64,000 nucleotides of DNA from Streptomyces gelaticus (GTDB lineage Bacteria; Actinomycetota; Actinomycetes; Streptomycetales; Streptomycetaceae). The stretch lies in the NCBI RefSeq assembly GCF_014649535.1, contig NZ_BMTF01000001.1, forward strand, positions 372,407 through 436,406, read 5' to 3'. Below the pieces are notes generated by a model. That model had not been told where the DNA came from. It did not search any database and saw nothing but the letters and a program-made list of their open reading frames with translations. Positions within the stretch are counted from its first letter, which is position 1; the number at the start of each line of letters is the position of its first letter. Shown piece after piece: positions 26,276-34,319 of the stretch. Made by a program: the position numbers and the translations under genes.

Positions 26276-27753
26276 GCCGTACGTACGCGGTGGCGGCGGT
26301 CGCCGCCGTCGTCCTCGCGACCGTCCTCGTCGGCGGTTTCGGACTGCGCATCTCCCGCACCACCTCCGACTTCTACGTCGCCTCGCGCACCGTGCGGCCC
26401 CGGCTCAACGCCGCGGCCATCAGCGGCGAATACCTCTCCGCCGCCTCCTTCCTCGGCATCGCGGGCCTCGTGCTGGTCCACGGCCCGGACATGCTCTGGT
26501 ACCCGGTCGGCTACACCGCGGGGTATCTGGTGCTGCTGGTCTTCGTCGCCGCACCACTGCGGCGCTCGGGCGCATACACCCTGCCCGACTTCGCCGAGGG
26601 CCGGCTGGAGTCGCGGCAGGTGCGCAGGCTGGTCAGCGTCTTCGTGGTCGCGGCGGGCTGGCTCTATCTCGTACCGCAGCTCCAGGGCGCGGGGCTGACG
26701 CTCAAGATCCTCACCGGGGCACCCGGCTGGCTCGGCGACGTGCTCGTCGCGTCCGTCGTCGTCCTGGCCGTCGCCGCGGGCGGCATGCGGTCCATCACCT
26801 TCGTCCAGGTCTTCCAGTACTGGCTGAAGCTGACCGCACTCCTGGTCCCCGCGATCTTCCTGGCGCTCGCCTGGCACGACGACGGACGCCCACGGGTCAC
26901 CTTCGACGAGCAGCTCTCCGTCTTCCGCGCCGACCATCCGCTGTACGCCACCTACGGACTGATCGTCGCGACCTTCCTCGGCACCATGGGCCTGCCGCAC
27001 GTCGTCGTCCGCTTCTACACCAGCCCCAACGGCCGCGACGCCCGCCGCACGACGGTCGCCGTCCTCGCCCTCATCGGCGTGTTCTACCTGCTGCCCCCGG
27101 TCTACGGAGCGCTGGGCCGGCTGTACGCCCCCGAGCTGATCCACGGCGGGGACGGGGACGCCGCCGTGCTGCTGCTGCCCGGCCGGCTCCTCGACGGGCT
27201 CGGCGGGGACCTGCTCGGCGCGCTCATCGCGGGCGGCGCCTTCGCCGCGTTCCTGTCGACCGCGTCCGGGCTCACCATGGCCGTCGCCGGAGTCATCACC
27301 CAGGACGTGCTCCCCTCGCGCGGGGTACGGCACTTCCGGCTGGCCACCCTGCTCGCCATGTGCGTACCGCTGGCCTGTTCGCTGATGGTCAGCCGGGTGC
27401 CGGTCGCCGACTCCGTGGGCATGGCGTTCGCCGTCTCCGCTTCCTCCTTCTGTCCGCTGCTGGTCCTCGGCATCTGGTGGCGGCGGCTCACCCCGCCCGG
27501 CGCCATCGCCGGCCTGCTGCTCGGCGGCGGCTCCGCGTTCCTGTCCGTCGCCATCACCGTCAGCGGCGCGGTACGCCCGCCGGGCTGGCCGCACGCCCTG
27601 CTCGCCTGGCCCGCCGTCTGGTCGGTGCCGGTCGGCTTCCTAGCGATGGTCCTGGTGTCCCTCGCCACGCCCGGCCGAATACCCTCCGGCACCAATGCCG
27701 CCATGACCCGCTTCCACCTCCCCGAAGCGCTGACATCGGGGAGGCACCGATGA
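26272..27753 (+). CDS. Sodium:solute symporter (ActP-like cation/carboxylate symporter)
   Basis: A 493-aa SSS-family transporter with about thirteen hydrophobic helices. Diagnostic segments are DFYVASRTVRPRLNAAAISGEYLSAASFLGIAG near the N-terminus, FLGTMGLPHVVVRFYT in the middle and AAFLSTASGLTMAVAGVITQDV later. They place it with ActP/MctC-like acetate, pyruvate or propionate transporters. The GTG start overlaps the DUF485-like gene. The stop overlaps the ATG of the LytS kinase gene (ATGA). Being embedded in a two-component operon strongly suggests substrate-induced expression. The carboxylate itself is not determinable. Confidence 0.88.
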   Translation: MSRTYAVAAVAAVVLATVLVGGFGLRISRTTSDFYVASRTVRPRLNAAAISGEYLSAASFLGIAGLVLVHGPDMLWYPVGYTAGYLVLLVFVAAPLRRSGAYTLPDFAEGRLESRQVRRLVSVFVVAAGWLYLVPQLQGAGLTLKILTGAPGWLGDVLVASVVVLAVAAGGMRSITFVQVFQYWLKLTALLVPAIFLALAWHDDGRPRVTFDEQLSVFRADHPLYATYGLIVATFLGTMGLPHVVVRFYTSPNGRDARRTTVAVLALIGVFYLLPPVYGALGRLYAPELIHGGDGDAAVLLLPGRLLDGLGGDLLGALIAGGAFAAFLSTASGLTMAVAGVITQDVLPSRGVRHFRLATLLAMCVPLACSLMVSRVPVADSVGMAFAVSASSFCPLLVLGIWWRRLTPPGAIAGLLLGGGSAFLSVAITVSGAVRPPGWPHALLAWPAVWSVPVGFLAMVLVSLATPGRIPSGTNAAMTRFHLPEALTSGRHR

Positions 27754-28979
27754 CCGGAGCCGGATACGCCGTACTGGTCCTGCTCGCCCTCCTGCTGCTC
27801 GGCGCGGGGGTCCTGCTCGGCCGCCGCACCGCCCGCCCCCTCCGCACCAGCGACATCGGAACCCCCGTCGAGCACGCCACCTTCGAGACGCTGCACACCG
27901 CCTCGCTCGCCGCGCCCCCGCTGCGCGCCGGGCTCACCGAGGAGAGCGCCCGCAGATCCGCCCGCAGGCTGCGTTCACTGCTCGGCACCGACGCGCTCTG
28001 CCTCACCGACCGCGAGCGGGTGCTCGTCTGGGACGGCGAGGGCGAGCACCACGGCCGTCACGTCATGGACCAGGTACAAGGCCTTCTCGCCAGCGGCCGG
28101 GACACCGCCTTCCACAGCGACTGCGACGACCTTGACTGCCCGCTGCGCTGGGCCGTCGCCGTGCCGCTCACCGTCGACAACCGGGTGCTGGGCACCCTGA
28201 TCGCCTACGCGCCGCGTGAATCCGCGGTGCTGGCGAGAGCCGCCGGAGAGGTGGCCCGCTGGGTCTGCGTACAGCTGGAACTCGCCGAACTCGACCGCTC
28301 CCGCACCCAGCTCATCGAGGCCGAGATCAGAGTGCTGCGGGCCCAGATCTCCCCGCACTTCATCTTCAACTCGCTGGCCGCCATCGCCTCGTTCGTCCGG
28401 ACCGACCCGGAACGAGCCCGCGAACTCCTCCTGGAATTCGCCGACTTCACCCGCTACTCGTTCCGCAGCCACGGCGACTTCACCACCCTCGCCGACGAAC
28501 TCCACTCCATCGACCAGTACCTGGCACTCGTACGGGCCCGGTTCGGCGAACGGCTCGCCGTCACCCTCCAGATCGCCCCCGAGGTCCTGCCCGTCGCCCT
28601 GCCGTTCCTCTGCCTCCAGCCACTGGTGGAGAACGCCGTCAAGCACGGCCTCGAAGGAACCGTGCCCGCGCCCCGGGACCCCGGCGCGGTACCGGCGGGG
28701 GAGACCCCGACCCGCATCACCATCAGCGCCTTCGACGCCGGCTCCGAGGCCGAGGTCGTCATCGAGGACAACGGCACGGGAATGGATCCGGAACGCCTGC
28801 GCCACATCCTGCGCGGCGAGGGCGGCCACTCCACCGGGATCGGACTGCTCAACGTCGACGAACGGCTGCGCCAGGTGTACGGGGACGACTACGGACTCGT
28901 CATCGAGACGGGCATCGGCGCCGGGATGAAGATCACGGTGCGGCTGCCGAAGTACCGTGCCGGGGTGCACGGTTCCTGA
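27750..28979 (+). CDS. LytS-type sensor histidine kinase
   Basis: A 409-aa kinase with one N-terminal membrane helix (about 5-24) and a GAF-like sensory domain (about 60-185). The HisKA-type LytS phosphoacceptor block is QISPHFIFNSLAAIASF with His203, and the ATPase domain has CLQPLVENAVKHG, EDNGTGM and GIGLLNVDERL. Unlike BtsS/YpdA it lacks a multi-helix membrane sensor, so the signal is probably read inside the cell by the GAF domain, perhaps through the adjacent symporter. A Cys pair in the sensor (SDCDDLDCP) could bind a ligand or metal. It is the last gene of the operon, converging on 28999-29508 with only 19 bp between. Confidence 0.88.
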   Translation: MTGAGYAVLVLLALLLLGAGVLLGRRTARPLRTSDIGTPVEHATFETLHTASLAAPPLRAGLTEESARRSARRLRSLLGTDALCLTDRERVLVWDGEGEHHGRHVMDQVQGLLASGRDTAFHSDCDDLDCPLRWAVAVPLTVDNRVLGTLIAYAPRESAVLARAAGEVARWVCVQLELAELDRSRTQLIEAEIRVLRAQISPHFIFNSLAAIASFVRTDPERARELLLEFADFTRYSFRSHGDFTTLADELHSIDQYLALVRARFGERLAVTLQIAPEVLPVALPFLCLQPLVENAVKHGLEGTVPAPRDPGAVPAGETPTRITISAFDAGSEAEVVIEDNGTGMDPERLRHILRGEGGHSTGIGLLNVDERLRQVYGDDYGLVIETGIGAGMKITVRLPKYRAGVHGS

Positions 28980-28998
28980 CCGGCGGGCCGGAGCCGGT

Positions 28999-29508
28999 TC
29001 AGTGGAGATGGATCGCCAGATGTCCCAGCGGCAGGCCCAGCTGCCAGGCCGGCGTCCACACCTGGGCCGCCTCCTCCGCGTCCGGTCCGTCACCCACCGC
29101 TTCCCGGGCCGGCGCACCGATCGCGTCGAGGTCGGCCGCGAGCAGTTCGGTCTCCTCCAGCCAGCGCCAGGCCGCGCGGGCCAGCGCCAGATCGGGATCC
29201 GCCCCGGCCGCCGGGACCGTGCCGAGCACGCCGAGCCGTTCCCGGACCCAGCCGCACCACTCCGCCCCGTACGCCGTCAGCACGCGCAGCTCGTCCAGCC
29301 GGGCCGCGGGCAGCGCATCGGGCACCGCGCCGTCGGAGAGGAAGACGGTGAGCGCGAGGGCGTCGCGGCCCGCGCGGTACTCCAGCGTGGACGGCTCCAT
29401 CAGATCGCCGGTCCGCAGCATTTCATCGGCGATGTACTCCGCGTACATCCAGGCCATCGGGACCAGCAGGCCGTTCCCACTGGTTCCGTCCTGACGCTCC
29501 GGGCGCAT
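28999..29508 (-). CDS. Conserved hypothetical protein
   Basis: A 169-aa acidic, helical, cytoplasmic protein that I do not recognise. It has no signal peptide or membrane helix. Features include GLLVPMAWMYAEYIADEMLRTGDLM near the N-terminus, several Trp residues (WCGWVRERL, WRWLEE) and a closing PAWQLGLPLGHLAIHLH. ATG 29508 is preceded by AAGAGGCGAG. The gene is monocistronic and converges with the LytS kinase gene. Composition and codon bias are normal for the host. No function is inferred. Confidence 0.65.
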   Translation of the reverse strand: MRPERQDGTSGNGLLVPMAWMYAEYIADEMLRTGDLMEPSTLEYRAGRDALALTVFLSDGAVPDALPAARLDELRVLTAYGAEWCGWVRERLGVLGTVPAAGADPDLALARAAWRWLEETELLAADLDAIGAPAREAVGDGPDAEEAAQVWTPAWQLGLPLGHLAIHLH

Positions 29509-29618
29509 CGCGTCTCGCCTCTTTCTCTGTTCGGCACCGCGCTTCACGGAGCATTGAACCGGGGGAGTGCCGCCCGCGTGGCCAGAAGGACAGGATCCGT
29601 TCACGACACGAGGATGCG

Positions 29619-29816
29619 ATGACCGCCGATCCCGGGGAGGGCCCGCACATGCGGCATGTGCTCGGCGCCTACGTACTCGACGCGCTCACGGCCGGCGAGA
29701 CCCGCACGGTCTCCTGCCATCTGCAGAGCTGCGACCGCTGCGCCGCCGACTACGTGGAGGCCGCGGAGGCCGTCTCGCTGCTCGCCCTGCTGTGCGAGGA
29801 GGACCTGCTGGAGTAG
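29619..29816 (+). CDS. Small zinc-binding anti-sigma factor-like protein (zf-HC2 type)
   Basis: A 65-aa protein: MRHVLGAYVLDALTAGETRTVSCHLQSCDRC, split here by its key residues Cys33-His34 and HLQSCDRC (H-x3-C-x2-C). This matches the ZAS anti-sigma domain that folds around zinc and grips ECF sigma factors. It ends shortly after (SLLALLCEEDLLE) and lacks the membrane helix and sensor domain of typical anti-sigma factors. GAGG lies near the chosen ATG, though an internal ATG at 29649 is possible. Its 3' end overlaps the end of the convergent ECF sigma gene by 67 bp, a head-on arrangement unusual for a sigma/anti-sigma pair. Confidence 0.6.
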   Translation: MTADPGEGPHMRHVLGAYVLDALTAGETRTVSCHLQSCDRCAADYVEAAEAVSLLALLCEEDLLE

Positions 29817-30319
29817 CCGGGCAGGTTGCGGGCGAGCCGGCGCAGCGCGTAGTAGGACCGGGACTTGACCGTGCCCGCCGGGATGCCGAGCACCCGGGCC
29901 GTCTCGTCGACGGTGAGCCCGCGGAAGTACATCTGGACCAGGACCGCGCGGTGCTCCGGGCTGAGGGTGCGCACCGCGTCGCGCACGTCGAGGGCCGAGA
30001 CCGCGGCTTCGGCGGGGTCCTCGCCGGTCGCGGCGGTCTCCAGTACCGCGTCGCCGACCTCGGCCGGCCGGGCCTGCCTGGAGCGCCGCGCATCGATGGC
30101 CAGCCGCCGTGCGACCGTGAAGAGCCAGGGCCGCATCGATTCGTACGGGGCGTCGAAGGCCTCCGGGTGCTGCCAGGCCCTCACCAGGGTCTCCTGGAGC
30201 AGGTCCTCGGCCCGCTGCCGGTCGCCGAAGGTCAGACCGAGCAGGAAGTGGAGGAGCGCGGGCCCGTGCTCCCGCTGGAGCTCCGCGAGGGCCCGCTCAT
30301 CGGTCGTCGTGGTGGTCAT
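29750..30319 (-). CDS. ECF-type RNA polymerase sigma factor
   Basis: A 189-aa sigma-70 family ECF factor. Region 2 (about 18-85) contains LLQETLVRAWQHPEAF and PWLFTVARRLAIDARRSRQAR. Region 4 (about 120-170) contains LSPEHRAVLVQMYFRGLTVDETARVLGIPAGTVKSRSYYALRRL. The last about 18 residues are a Ser-rich tail (SSRSSSHSRASSETASAAST) that is encoded within the antisense overlap with the small zinc-finger gene. ATG 30319 begins a Thr-rich N-terminus. The start has a weak AAAGGGCG ribosome site upstream. The natural regulator candidate is the overlapping ZAS-like protein. Target promoters are unknown. Confidence 0.88.
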   Translation of the reverse strand: MTTTTTDERALAELQREHGPALLHFLLGLTFGDRQRAEDLLQETLVRAWQHPEAFDAPYESMRPWLFTVARRLAIDARRSRQARPAEVGDAVLETAATGEDPAEAAVSALDVRDAVRTLSPEHRAVLVQMYFRGLTVDETARVLGIPAGTVKSRSYYALRRLARNLPGYSSRSSSHSRASSETASAAST

Positions 30320-30520
30320 CGTGAACGCCCTTTCCGCCGAGGTCCTGCCGATTCGCTGCAGACTGGCGTATACGAACGCATCGCGGCGCCGAGGAACAGG
30401 CGGTGGGCGGCTCCGTGCGACGAGCGGTCGCACAGTGCGGCGAATGGTGCGGTGAACGGTCGGGCGGCGGCCGAAGCGGTGGGCGCACGGGCGCCGGACA
30501 GCCGCCGCCCGACCACCCGG

Positions 30521-31963
30521 TCAGCCCGTTCCCGTACCCGTTCCCGGCGTCTTGGCCATCTCCGACTTCCGGTACGAGTAGCCGAAGTAGATGACCAGGC
30601 CGACCAGGAACCACACCACGAACCGCACCCAGGTCTGCCACTGCAGGAAGGTGATCAGCCAGACCGAGAACACCACCCCGAGGGCCGGGACGAACGGCAT
30701 GCCGGGGGTGCGGAAGGTGCGCGGCAGATCCGGCTGCTTGTAACGCAGCACGATCACCGCGATGCACACCACGACGAACGCCAGCAGAATGCCGATGTTC
30801 GTCAGCTCGGCCGCCTCGCCGATCGGCAGGAACCCGGCGATCAGGGCCGAGGCGACACCGACGATCCAGGTCACCCGGGTCGGCACGTGCCGGGTCGGGT
30901 GGGTCTTGGCGAACCACTTCGGCAGCAGCCCGTCACGGCTCATCGAGAACCACACCCGGGTCACGCCGAGCATGAAGGTGAACATCACCGTGAGGATTCC
31001 GATGATCGCGCCCACCGCGATCACATCGGCGAGCCGGTCGAGCCCCACCGACTTGAAGGCCGTGGAGAATCCGGACTCCGGATCGATGTCCTCGTAGCTC
31101 TGCATCCCGGTGAGCACCAGGCACGCCGCCACATAGAGCACCATGGAGATCCCGAGGGAGTACAGGATCGCCTTCGGCATGTGGCGCTGGGCGTCCTTGG
31201 ACTCCTCGGCGGCCGTCGACATGGCGTCGTACCCGAACACCGCGAAGAACACCGTGGCCGCACCGGTGAAGGCCCCGCTGATCCCGAACGGGAAGAACGG
31301 GGTGTAGTTGGCGGTGTCGATGTGGAACACGCCGACGCCGATGACCAGCAGGACGACCAGGACCTTCAGGACGACCACGACCGTCTCGAAGCGGGCCGCG
31401 TTCTTGATCCCGAGGGTCAGCAGATACGCGACGAGCAGGCAGAGCAACGCGGCGAACAGGTCCACCTTGTGGCCGTCGCCGGTGCCGGGCGCGCCCAGCA
31501 TCCACTTCGGCACTTCGAGCCCCATCTCCCCGAGCAGGAAGCTGAAGTAGCCGGAGATACCGATCGCGACCACCGCCACGATCGCCGTGTACTCCAGCAG
31601 CAGGTCCCAGCCGATGAACCAGCCCACCAGCTCGCCGAGCACCGCGTAGCCGTAGGTGTAGGCGGAGCCGGCCTTAGGGATCAGGCCCGCGAACTCCGCG
31701 TAGCTGAACGCGGCCGCCGCGCTCGCCACACCCGCGATCAGGAACGAGATCAGGACGGCGGGACCGGCGGTGCCGTTCGCCACCGTGCCGGCGAGGGTGA
31801 AGATGCCCGCGCCGATGATGCCGCCCACGCCGATCGCGGTGAGCTGCCACAGTCCGAGCGTTCTGGTGAGCTGCGTGGTGGCTTCTCCCACGGGCCCTTT
31901 CTCGTCGATCTGCTCGATCGGCTTGCGGCGCAGCACACCTTCGCCCACTCGGAGCCTTGCCAT
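30521..31963 (-). CDS. APC-family (cationic) amino acid permease
   Basis: A 480-aa permease with about twelve to fourteen helices, of the CAT/YfnA branch of the APC superfamily. Signatures are LTAIGVGGIIGAGIFTLAGTVA at helix 1, AGLIPKAGSAYTYGYAVLGE near helix 3, FFAVFGYDAMSTAAEESKDAQRHMPKAI in the middle and VWFSMSRDGLLPKWFAKTHP later. It likely imports a basic or broad-range amino acid by proton symport. A Gly/Thr-rich tail ends the protein. It is a single gene, with the universal stress protein gene about 110 bp upstream on the same strand. Confidence 0.88.
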   Translation of the reverse strand: MARLRVGEGVLRRKPIEQIDEKGPVGEATTQLTRTLGLWQLTAIGVGGIIGAGIFTLAGTVANGTAGPAVLISFLIAGVASAAAAFSYAEFAGLIPKAGSAYTYGYAVLGELVGWFIGWDLLLEYTAIVAVVAIGISGYFSFLLGEMGLEVPKWMLGAPGTGDGHKVDLFAALLCLLVAYLLTLGIKNAARFETVVVVLKVLVVLLVIGVGVFHIDTANYTPFFPFGISGAFTGAATVFFAVFGYDAMSTAAEESKDAQRHMPKAILYSLGISMVLYVAACLVLTGMQSYEDIDPESGFSTAFKSVGLDRLADVIAVGAIIGILTVMFTFMLGVTRVWFSMSRDGLLPKWFAKTHPTRHVPTRVTWIVGVASALIAGFLPIGEAAELTNIGILLAFVVVCIAVIVLRYKQPDLPRTFRTPGMPFVPALGVVFSVWLITFLQWQTWVRFVVWFLVGLVIYFGYSYRKSEMAKTPGTGTGTG

Positions 31964-32072
31964 GAGTCACCTCTCCGCTGACGGCTGTCCCTGACGGGCG
32001 CTCATGATGGCTCAGGCGCAGTCGGTGCGGAAGACGGCGAGCCGTCCGGCGGAGCGGAGAATTCCGGGACGC

Positions 32073-32534
32073 CTACGGGACCACCGTGACGGGCCAGCGC
32101 CCCGCCTTCACCAGCCGGATCGCGACCGATCCGATGAACCGGTGCCCGGCCGACTCCGAGGCGCCCACGACCACGGCGTCCGCTTTCAGTTCGTCCGCCG
32201 CGGTCACGAGGCCGTTGTACGGGTCGCCGCGGAAGGTGTGGAACTCCCAGCGCACATCCCATATGTCCTTCATGCGCTGCGTCGCCTCCCGGATCTCGCT
32301 CACCAGCCCCTCCGCGACCTCGCCGGTCGTATCGGCGACCGGGGCACCGAGAGCGGCTCCCGCGGGCAGCACGGGCTGGACGTAGACGAGGGCGAGCATG
32401 GCCCCCTGGCGGCGGGCCAGCCCCGCAGCGTAGGCCGCGGCACGCATGGAGGAATCGGACCCGTCCAGGCCTGCGACGATCACTTTCGGGCCGTCTGTGC
32501 CACGTTCGAACTTATGAGGCTGCGGTTCTGTCAC
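32073..32534 (-). CDS. Universal stress protein (UspA family)
   Basis: A 153-aa single-domain UspA protein. It has KVIVAGLDGSDSSMRAAAYA for the first strand and loop, and an ATP-binding-type end reading DAVVVGASESAGHRFIGSVAIRLVKAGRWPVTVVP. In ATP-binding members this last motif is G-x2-G-x9-G-S; here the spacing is similar but the second glycine is replaced by His/Arg, so nucleotide binding is uncertain. I chose GTG 32534, which gives a normal-length protein; an open frame extends 35 codons further upstream. It precedes the amino acid permease on the same strand and might be co-transcribed with it. Confidence 0.8.
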   Translation of the reverse strand: MTEPQPHKFERGTDGPKVIVAGLDGSDSSMRAAAYAAGLARRQGAMLALVYVQPVLPAGAALGAPVADTTGEVAEGLVSEIREATQRMKDIWDVRWEFHTFRGDPYNGLVTAADELKADAVVVGASESAGHRFIGSVAIRLVKAGRWPVTVVP

Positions 32535-32699
32535 GGCAGTGAGGCTATCCGCTGCCCGGTCCGCCCCCGTAGCGGGCCGCGTCACGGCCTCGCCCGAAGC
32601 TGCCGGATGGCGTGCCGGAGATCCCTCCAAGGGGTGCAAAACCCTCGGCGGCCGGTGTCGGTGACGGGGGCGGAACCACCGCTGTGCGAGCAGTTGGTC

Positions 32700-33539
32700 A
32701 TGAAAAATGATCAGAGGCTACCGCGGCGCAGGGCACTGCTGCGACTGGCCGCCGGACTCGGTGCGGCCGCCGCCGTGCACGTGATCGCAGCGGATCCGGC
32801 CGGAGAACAGCTCCCGGCCACCGCATCGTCCTCGGCCGGGGCGGCCGGACCGCCGGCCTTCCGGGCGCAGTCCACTGCCTACCGGCTCCAGCCCATGACC
32901 GCGGGCGCCCCGCCCCGCTTCCGGCCGGCCGTACCGCCGGTCCGCACGAGGCCCTTCGAGGAGCTGCCCGGTATCGGGCACGCCATGGTGCTCTCCTTCG
33001 ACGACGGCCCCGACCCGCTCTACACACCGGACATCCTCGCGACCCTGCGCGAACACGACGTCCGTGCGATGTTCTTCGTCTGCGGAGAGATGGCGAACGA
33101 CAACCAGGACCTGGTGCGCGCCATCGCCGACGACGGCCACACCATCGGCAACCACTCCTGGACCCATCCCCTGGTCACCGGTCTCTCCCGGGCCGGCGTC
33201 CGTGACGAACTGGGCGCCACCAGCGAGGTCATCGAGAGGATCACGGGCGCTCCGCCGCTCTGGTACCGGGCACCGTACGGGGCGTGGAACCGCAACTCCT
33301 TCGAGATCGGTGCCGAGATGGGCATGGAACCGATGGCCTGGACCGTCGACACCTTGGACTGGACCGAACCCGGTGTCGGCACCATCGTCCGCCGCGTCCG
33401 GGACGGGGCCGCGCCCGGCGTCGTCGTGCTGGCGCACGACGCGGGGGGCGACCGTTCGCAGAGCGTGACCGCGCTGCGCAGGTACTTGCCCGAACTGCTC
33501 GACGACGGCTACCGGATCACGGTGCCGCAGCACCGCTGA
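32700..33539 (+). CDS. Secreted polysaccharide deacetylase (NodB/CE4)
   Basis: A 279-aa secreted carbohydrate esterase. The N-terminus has a twin-arginine-like signal (LPRRRALLRLAAGLGAAAAV). The NodB domain (about 94-275) carries SFDDGPD (catalytic Asp101, metal Asp102), the metal histidines in NHSWTH (His152, His156), RAPYGAWN and the terminal VVVLAHDAGG strand. Enzymes of this family remove N-acetyl groups from peptidoglycan, chitin oligomers or xylan acetyls. The substrate cannot be told. ATG 32700 has only a weak ribosome site; a GTG start about 15 codons upstream is the alternative. A terminator follows directly. Confidence 0.85.
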   Translation: MKNDQRLPRRRALLRLAAGLGAAAAVHVIAADPAGEQLPATASSSAGAAGPPAFRAQSTAYRLQPMTAGAPPRFRPAVPPVRTRPFEELPGIGHAMVLSFDDGPDPLYTPDILATLREHDVRAMFFVCGEMANDNQDLVRAIADDGHTIGNHSWTHPLVTGLSRAGVRDELGATSEVIERITGAPPLWYRAPYGAWNRNSFEIGAEMGMEPMAWTVDTLDWTEPGVGTIVRRVRDGAAPGVVVLAHDAGGDRSQSVTALRRYLPELLDDGYRITVPQHR

Positions 33540-33544
33540 GCGGC

Positions 33545-33579
33545 GTCGCCCCGGGGCCCGTGACAGGACCCGGGGCGAC
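33545..33579 (+). terminator. Hairpin terminator after the deacetylase gene
   Basis: 11-bp perfect arms (GTCGCCCCGGG and complement) with a 13-nt loop, 6 bp after the stop codon and upstream of the convergent envelope-protein gene's stop. Confidence 0.7.
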
Positions 33580-33610
33580 TTCTCGTCCGGTCGGCGCACT
33601 GCCCCTGCTC

Positions 33611-34144
33611 TCAGTGCGTGCGGCTCTGCCCGCGACGGCGTGCCAGACACGCGGCGCCGGTGGCCGCGACCACCGCCAGCGCCGTTCCGGCGGCGGTCTT
33701 CATGGCGTTCATCGTGCCGATGCCGCCGCCGAGCCCGCTGCCCACTCCGGCCGCGGCCACCGTGGCACCGGTGGTGGGTGCGTGCGAGAGCGCGGCGATC
33801 GTGAGACCGGACTTCGCCGGGGAGTCGGGCAACGTGTCGCAGATGAACGTCACTTCGTAGGAGGCTCCGGGCTTCGCGTCCCAGTCGACCGTGGCCGTGA
33901 CGGAGCGGCCTGCGGGAAGGGTGACGGTGTCGAAGACGGCCGAGCCGGCGGTTGCGGTGGTAGGGCACCCCCGGGCGACCAGGGTGACCTGGTTTCCCGG
34001 CGTGATCACCGACGGAGTGACGGTGAATCCGGTCGCGGAGGACGCGCCGCCCGACATCGCCGTGTCCGCGAGTGCGGCCGGAGCGGTCAGGGCGAGTGCG
34101 ACGCCGAGCAGGGCGACGGGTGCGACACGTATTGCGGCGCGCAT
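33611..34144 (-). CDS. Secreted/cell-surface hypothetical protein with C-terminal membrane anchor
   Basis: A 177-aa exported protein. A signal peptide (LLGVALALTAPAALA) is cleaved near residue 27. The mature domain looks like a beta-sandwich (FTVTPSVITPGNQVTLVARGC, SVTATVDWDAKPGASYEVTFICD) with one Cys pair, typical of small Streptomyces surface proteins. A C-terminal helix (TALAVVAATGAACLA) followed by RRRGQSR acts as a stop-transfer anchor. There is no LPXTG-type sortase motif. A GGAGG ribosome site precedes ATG 34144. It is monocistronic. I know the layout from many Streptomyces hypothetical proteins, not a function. Confidence 0.75.
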   Translation of the reverse strand: MRAAIRVAPVALLGVALALTAPAALADTAMSGGASSATGFTVTPSVITPGNQVTLVARGCPTTATAGSAVFDTVTLPAGRSVTATVDWDAKPGASYEVTFICDTLPDSPAKSGLTIAALSHAPTTGATVAAAGVGSGLGGGIGTMNAMKTAAGTALAVVAATGAACLARRRGQSRTH

Positions 34145-34319
34145 GGGTGAGTCCTCCGGGTCCCCGAGGAGCACTTGCGGAACGAGTTTCCGCAAAGTGT
34201 CAGAAATGCACCTCGACCCGCCAAACGCTAGGAGTCGCGCATTTCGCCCGCGATCGGAGTGCGCCGCTCGGGGCACCGGCTTCGCCCGAGCGGCGCACCA
34301 CCTGTGTTCCGGCGGATCG

